Shown here: in pieces, positions 6,253 through 8,035 of the stretch
Layout of the letters: each line of letters starts with the position of its first letter
How positions within the stretch are numbered: the first letter of the stretch is position 1
Source of the DNA: Bacteroidota bacterium
Lineage (GTDB): Bacteria; Bacteroidota; Bacteroidia; Chitinophagales; UBA2359
Direction of reading: 5' to 3'
Length of the DNA: 8,035 nt
NCBI GenBank assembly: GCA_020629895.1
Contig: JAHDCM010000152.1
Coordinates: 1-8,035, forward strand
Notes under the pieces: model-generated
Databases searched by the model: none
What the model was told of the DNA's origin: nothing
What the model saw: the letters and a program-made list of their open reading frames with translations, nothing else
Position numbers and translations under genes: made by a program

Positions 6253-7725
6253 TTAGCAGAGTTGAAACTCTGGTTGTCTTACCAGGTGCAACAGTAGCAA
6301 GGTGATTTGAAAAGGGGCATCTTCCCAATCAAGCGACCAAATTTCATTATCATAATAATAGTCAGGAATAAAATCGGTGCGGAATGCCTTTACTGCTGCA
6401 TCAAAATGCACCAGATCGTACATGCCTTGTGGCGTAAAATAATTGATCAGAGCCGCACAAACAGTATCAGGACTTTTCGAATCATTCGACAAACTACGCG
6501 CCATGTCTACTAGTGCATCGGGCATATATTCGTACATATACCAAATGATCCACTCTACAATTCCCCAACGGTAAGAAATTTTCGAACTGTCAATCCACGT
6601 ATTATGCCCTTTCCAGCCAGCTACATTGGGTGGGCTTAGTAGATTTTGCCCCATTTCTTGGCTAATCCACGGATAGTGATAAATAAAGACGAAATCATTG
6701 CCTTCCTCATCCTTGAAATTTTCGGTAATTGGTGCGCCCAACTCAATAGAGAAGTTAAGTAAAAACTCGGTAGGCATTTTTACGCGTGTTCCCATAAAAC
6801 TAGGATCGAAAAAATGGCTACTTTGAAACAATTGCCGAAGTACTGGAAGCAATTCAAAATCATTTTCTTCAAAGGTAGTAGCAAGGGCCTCTACGATTGT
6901 CATATCTACCTCCTCGGCAATAAATTCTCGATATAGCTTACTGCAAATATGTGTAGCAATCTCGGTGCGACGATGGGTAAATAACAAGTCAATAACATCG
7001 TCATAATTCCAATTGCCCGTCTGTCCAAAAATAGTTTTTTCCTCTCCATCATGTCGCCAAGCAATAAAAGCAGGTTCATACGATTCCTCCTCTGGGTCTA
7101 AAGTCCAACCTGTTAAGGCGCGTGCAGCCTCCCGAATATCTGCTTCGGTATAATTATTATTTTCGCCCAATGTGAATAATTCTAATAATTCGCGTGCGTA
7201 GTTTTCATTGGGGTCACGCTTTACATTTCTAGCACCATCCAAATATAACAACATCGCCCCCGTTAGCCCAATCTCATGTACAAAAGTCTTAAAATTGCCG
7301 AGCGCATTTCGCTGCAACGTATTTAAGTAATGAAACATGAAATTTGGAATTTCGTGATAGCCATCTACTTCTGTCACAAAATGATTCGACCAAAATAAAG
7401 TCAGTTTGTCGCGAAAACCCTTTGCCAACATGTCCATCATCCAAGTAATCGTCAATTCCTCGTAAGGATAAACATCTATATTTTCAAAATCCTCATAATG
7501 CCAGTCGATCCATTCGGGGGTAGCCATTAGGTCTTGGTTTACAGCCTGTTGTAATAATTCATTGACCACGCGATTCGAATTGCGACCTGTGTAATCTGCG
7601 ATGTGTTTATAGTAAATGCCAAACCCCATACGCCGAAATAGATGTTGTACTTGTGGTGTTGTCAACGAGGTATCCAAAGGAGCAATCGTTCCTACCACAC
7701 AATCAGAAGAAGCCGTTGTATGCAT
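6253..7725 (-). CDS. DUF1800 family protein
   Basis: A 490-residue, full-length DUF1800 protein of unknown biochemical activity. Family hallmarks in order are QHLFRRMGFG (27-36), LTLFWSNHFV (108-117), NYARELLELFTLG (175-187), REAARALTGW (198-207), RVKMPTEFLL (314-323) and PPNVAGWKG (365-373), with a normal C-terminus. DUF1800 genes usually stand directly before DUF1501 genes in Bacteroidota and Planctomycetota, as here (41-bp gap, same strand), and the two proteins are presumed partners. Unlike its neighbour, it shows no signal peptide, Tat motif, lipobox or membrane helix: the first 35 residues are polar and lead straight into the domain. It therefore either stays in the cytoplasm or travels with its partner. 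As first gene of the operon its promoter should lie in 7726-7830, but no clear -7/-33 pair was seen. The ATG at 7725 is the only well-placed start. Confidence 0.93.
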   Translation of the reverse strand: MHTTASSDCVVGTIAPLDTSLTTPQVQHLFRRMGFGIYYKHIADYTGRNSNRVVNELLQQAVNQDLMATPEWIDWHYEDFENIDVYPYEELTITWMMDMLAKGFRDKLTLFWSNHFVTEVDGYHEIPNFMFHYLNTLQRNALGNFKTFVHEIGLTGAMLLYLDGARNVKRDPNENYARELLELFTLGENNNYTEADIREAARALTGWTLDPEEESYEPAFIAWRHDGEEKTIFGQTGNWNYDDVIDLLFTHRRTEIATHICSKLYREFIAEEVDMTIVEALATTFEENDFELLPVLRQLFQSSHFFDPSFMGTRVKMPTEFLLNFSIELGAPITENFKDEEGNDFVFIYHYPWISQEMGQNLLSPPNVAGWKGHNTWIDSSKISYRWGIVEWIIWYMYEYMPDALVDMARSLSNDSKSPDTVCAALINYFTPQGMYDLVHFDAAVKAFRTDFIPDYYYDNEIWSLDWEDAPFQITLLLLHLVRQPEFQLC

Positions 7726-7805
7726 ACTTGTATTTTTTAACGGAGAAAATGTATTTGAAAAAGAGGTGCTATTATTTAGTCGTTAGTAAAATAACGAATT
7801 TGTGG

Positions 7806-7972
7806 TTAGTAATGGTTAAAAAATAAGTTGGACAAGTTCTAGTCAGCGATTTTCTAGGTAGATGAGGCGTGAAACGCAGTCATAGCTGGAAGTTCTGACG
7901 AGGCTTCACAACGAAATATAACTAGAAAAGATCGGCTAGAGATGTCCAAGTTATTATTTATCCATTACTGAA
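7806..7972. repeat. Inverted-repeat (MITE- or REP-like) element
   Basis: Two arms of about 50 bp are imperfect inverted repeats. Counting inward, the left arm (7806-7857) and the reverse complement of the right arm (7922-7972) share agtaatgg, taaa, aataa, ttggaca, ctag, cgat and tttctag in the same order with small gaps. The central 60 bp holds small stems of its own, including gcgt-gaa-acgc (7868-7878). There is no coding frame. The outer 24 bases of the left arm recur at 34-57 with one mismatch, so this is a repeat family rather than a chance hairpin. A non-autonomous transposon remnant or a REP-type sequence are both possible. It lies about 80 bp upstream of the DUF1800 start codon. Confidence 0.65.
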
Positions 7973-8005
7973 CTAGTATTTTGTTTAGTCATAATTGTTT
8001 TTTTG

Positions 8006-8035
8006 GGCGTGTCCCCATTTTGTTGAAAAAAGATG
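8006..8035 (+). repeat. Possible start of another repeat copy, cut by the window end
   Basis: ggcgtgtcccca (8006-8017) is identical over 12 bases to the reverse complement of 1206-1217, the 3' border of the structured repeat. Both are followed by a short T-rich stretch ending in ttg, then diverge. It may be the border of a second, opposite-facing copy that continues past the window. With only 12 bases of identity this is tentative. Confidence 0.3.

Noticed and set aside
58..7805. A composite transposon bounded by the two repeat copies
   Set aside because: No transposase, integrase or passenger-type gene is present between the copies, and the genes inside are ordinary Bacteroidota families; separate insertions of a common repeat explain the layout more simply.
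7726..7805. A Bacteroidota promoter (TAnnTTTG) for the operon
   Set aside because: The closest match on the minus strand is tacatttt, which lacks the final G and has no convincing -33 box at the right distance, so no promoter is called.

Overview
The window looks like chromosomal DNA from a member of the Bacteroidota. The evidence is a type IX secretion (T9SS) C-terminal sorting domain, a lipoprotein with acidic residues just after the lipobox cysteine, a TPR histidine kinase of the HisKA_2 type beside a LytTR response regulator, an AT-rich base composition, and start codons without Shine-Dalgarno sequences. A saprospirian or cytophagalean relative would fit, but the order cannot be fixed from the sequence alone.

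Layout: (1) Positions 1-57 hold the edge of a dispersed repeat. (2) 61-864 (-) is a REC-LytTR response regulator. (3) 865-1441 is gene-free: it holds a perfect 18-bp palindrome in front of the regulator, a strongly structured repeat (about 974-1217) and a structured leader before the kinase. (4) 1442-3379 (+) is a soluble TPR histidine kinase, divergent from the regulator and its probable partner. (5) 3383-3426 is a perfect 19-bp hairpin between convergent genes. (6) 3439-3819 (-) is a small lipoprotein. (7) 3820-4570 has no gene, but has hairpins and a G-rich purine tract. (8) 4571-6211 (-) and 6253-7725 (-) form a DUF1800-DUF1501 operon. (9) 7726-8035 holds a roughly 167-bp inverted-repeat element and the first bases of what may be another repeat.

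How the genes may work together: the kinase senses something in the cytoplasm through its TPR array and probably phosphorylates the LytTR regulator; the target genes are not visible here. The DUF1800 and DUF1501 proteins are an established gene pair of unclear biochemical role. In this copy the DUF1501 member carries both a twin-arginine signal and a T9SS sorting domain, while the DUF1800 member has no signal of its own. This export arrangement is the most interesting protein-level observation. No defence system, CRISPR array, transposase, tRNA or rRNA was recognised.
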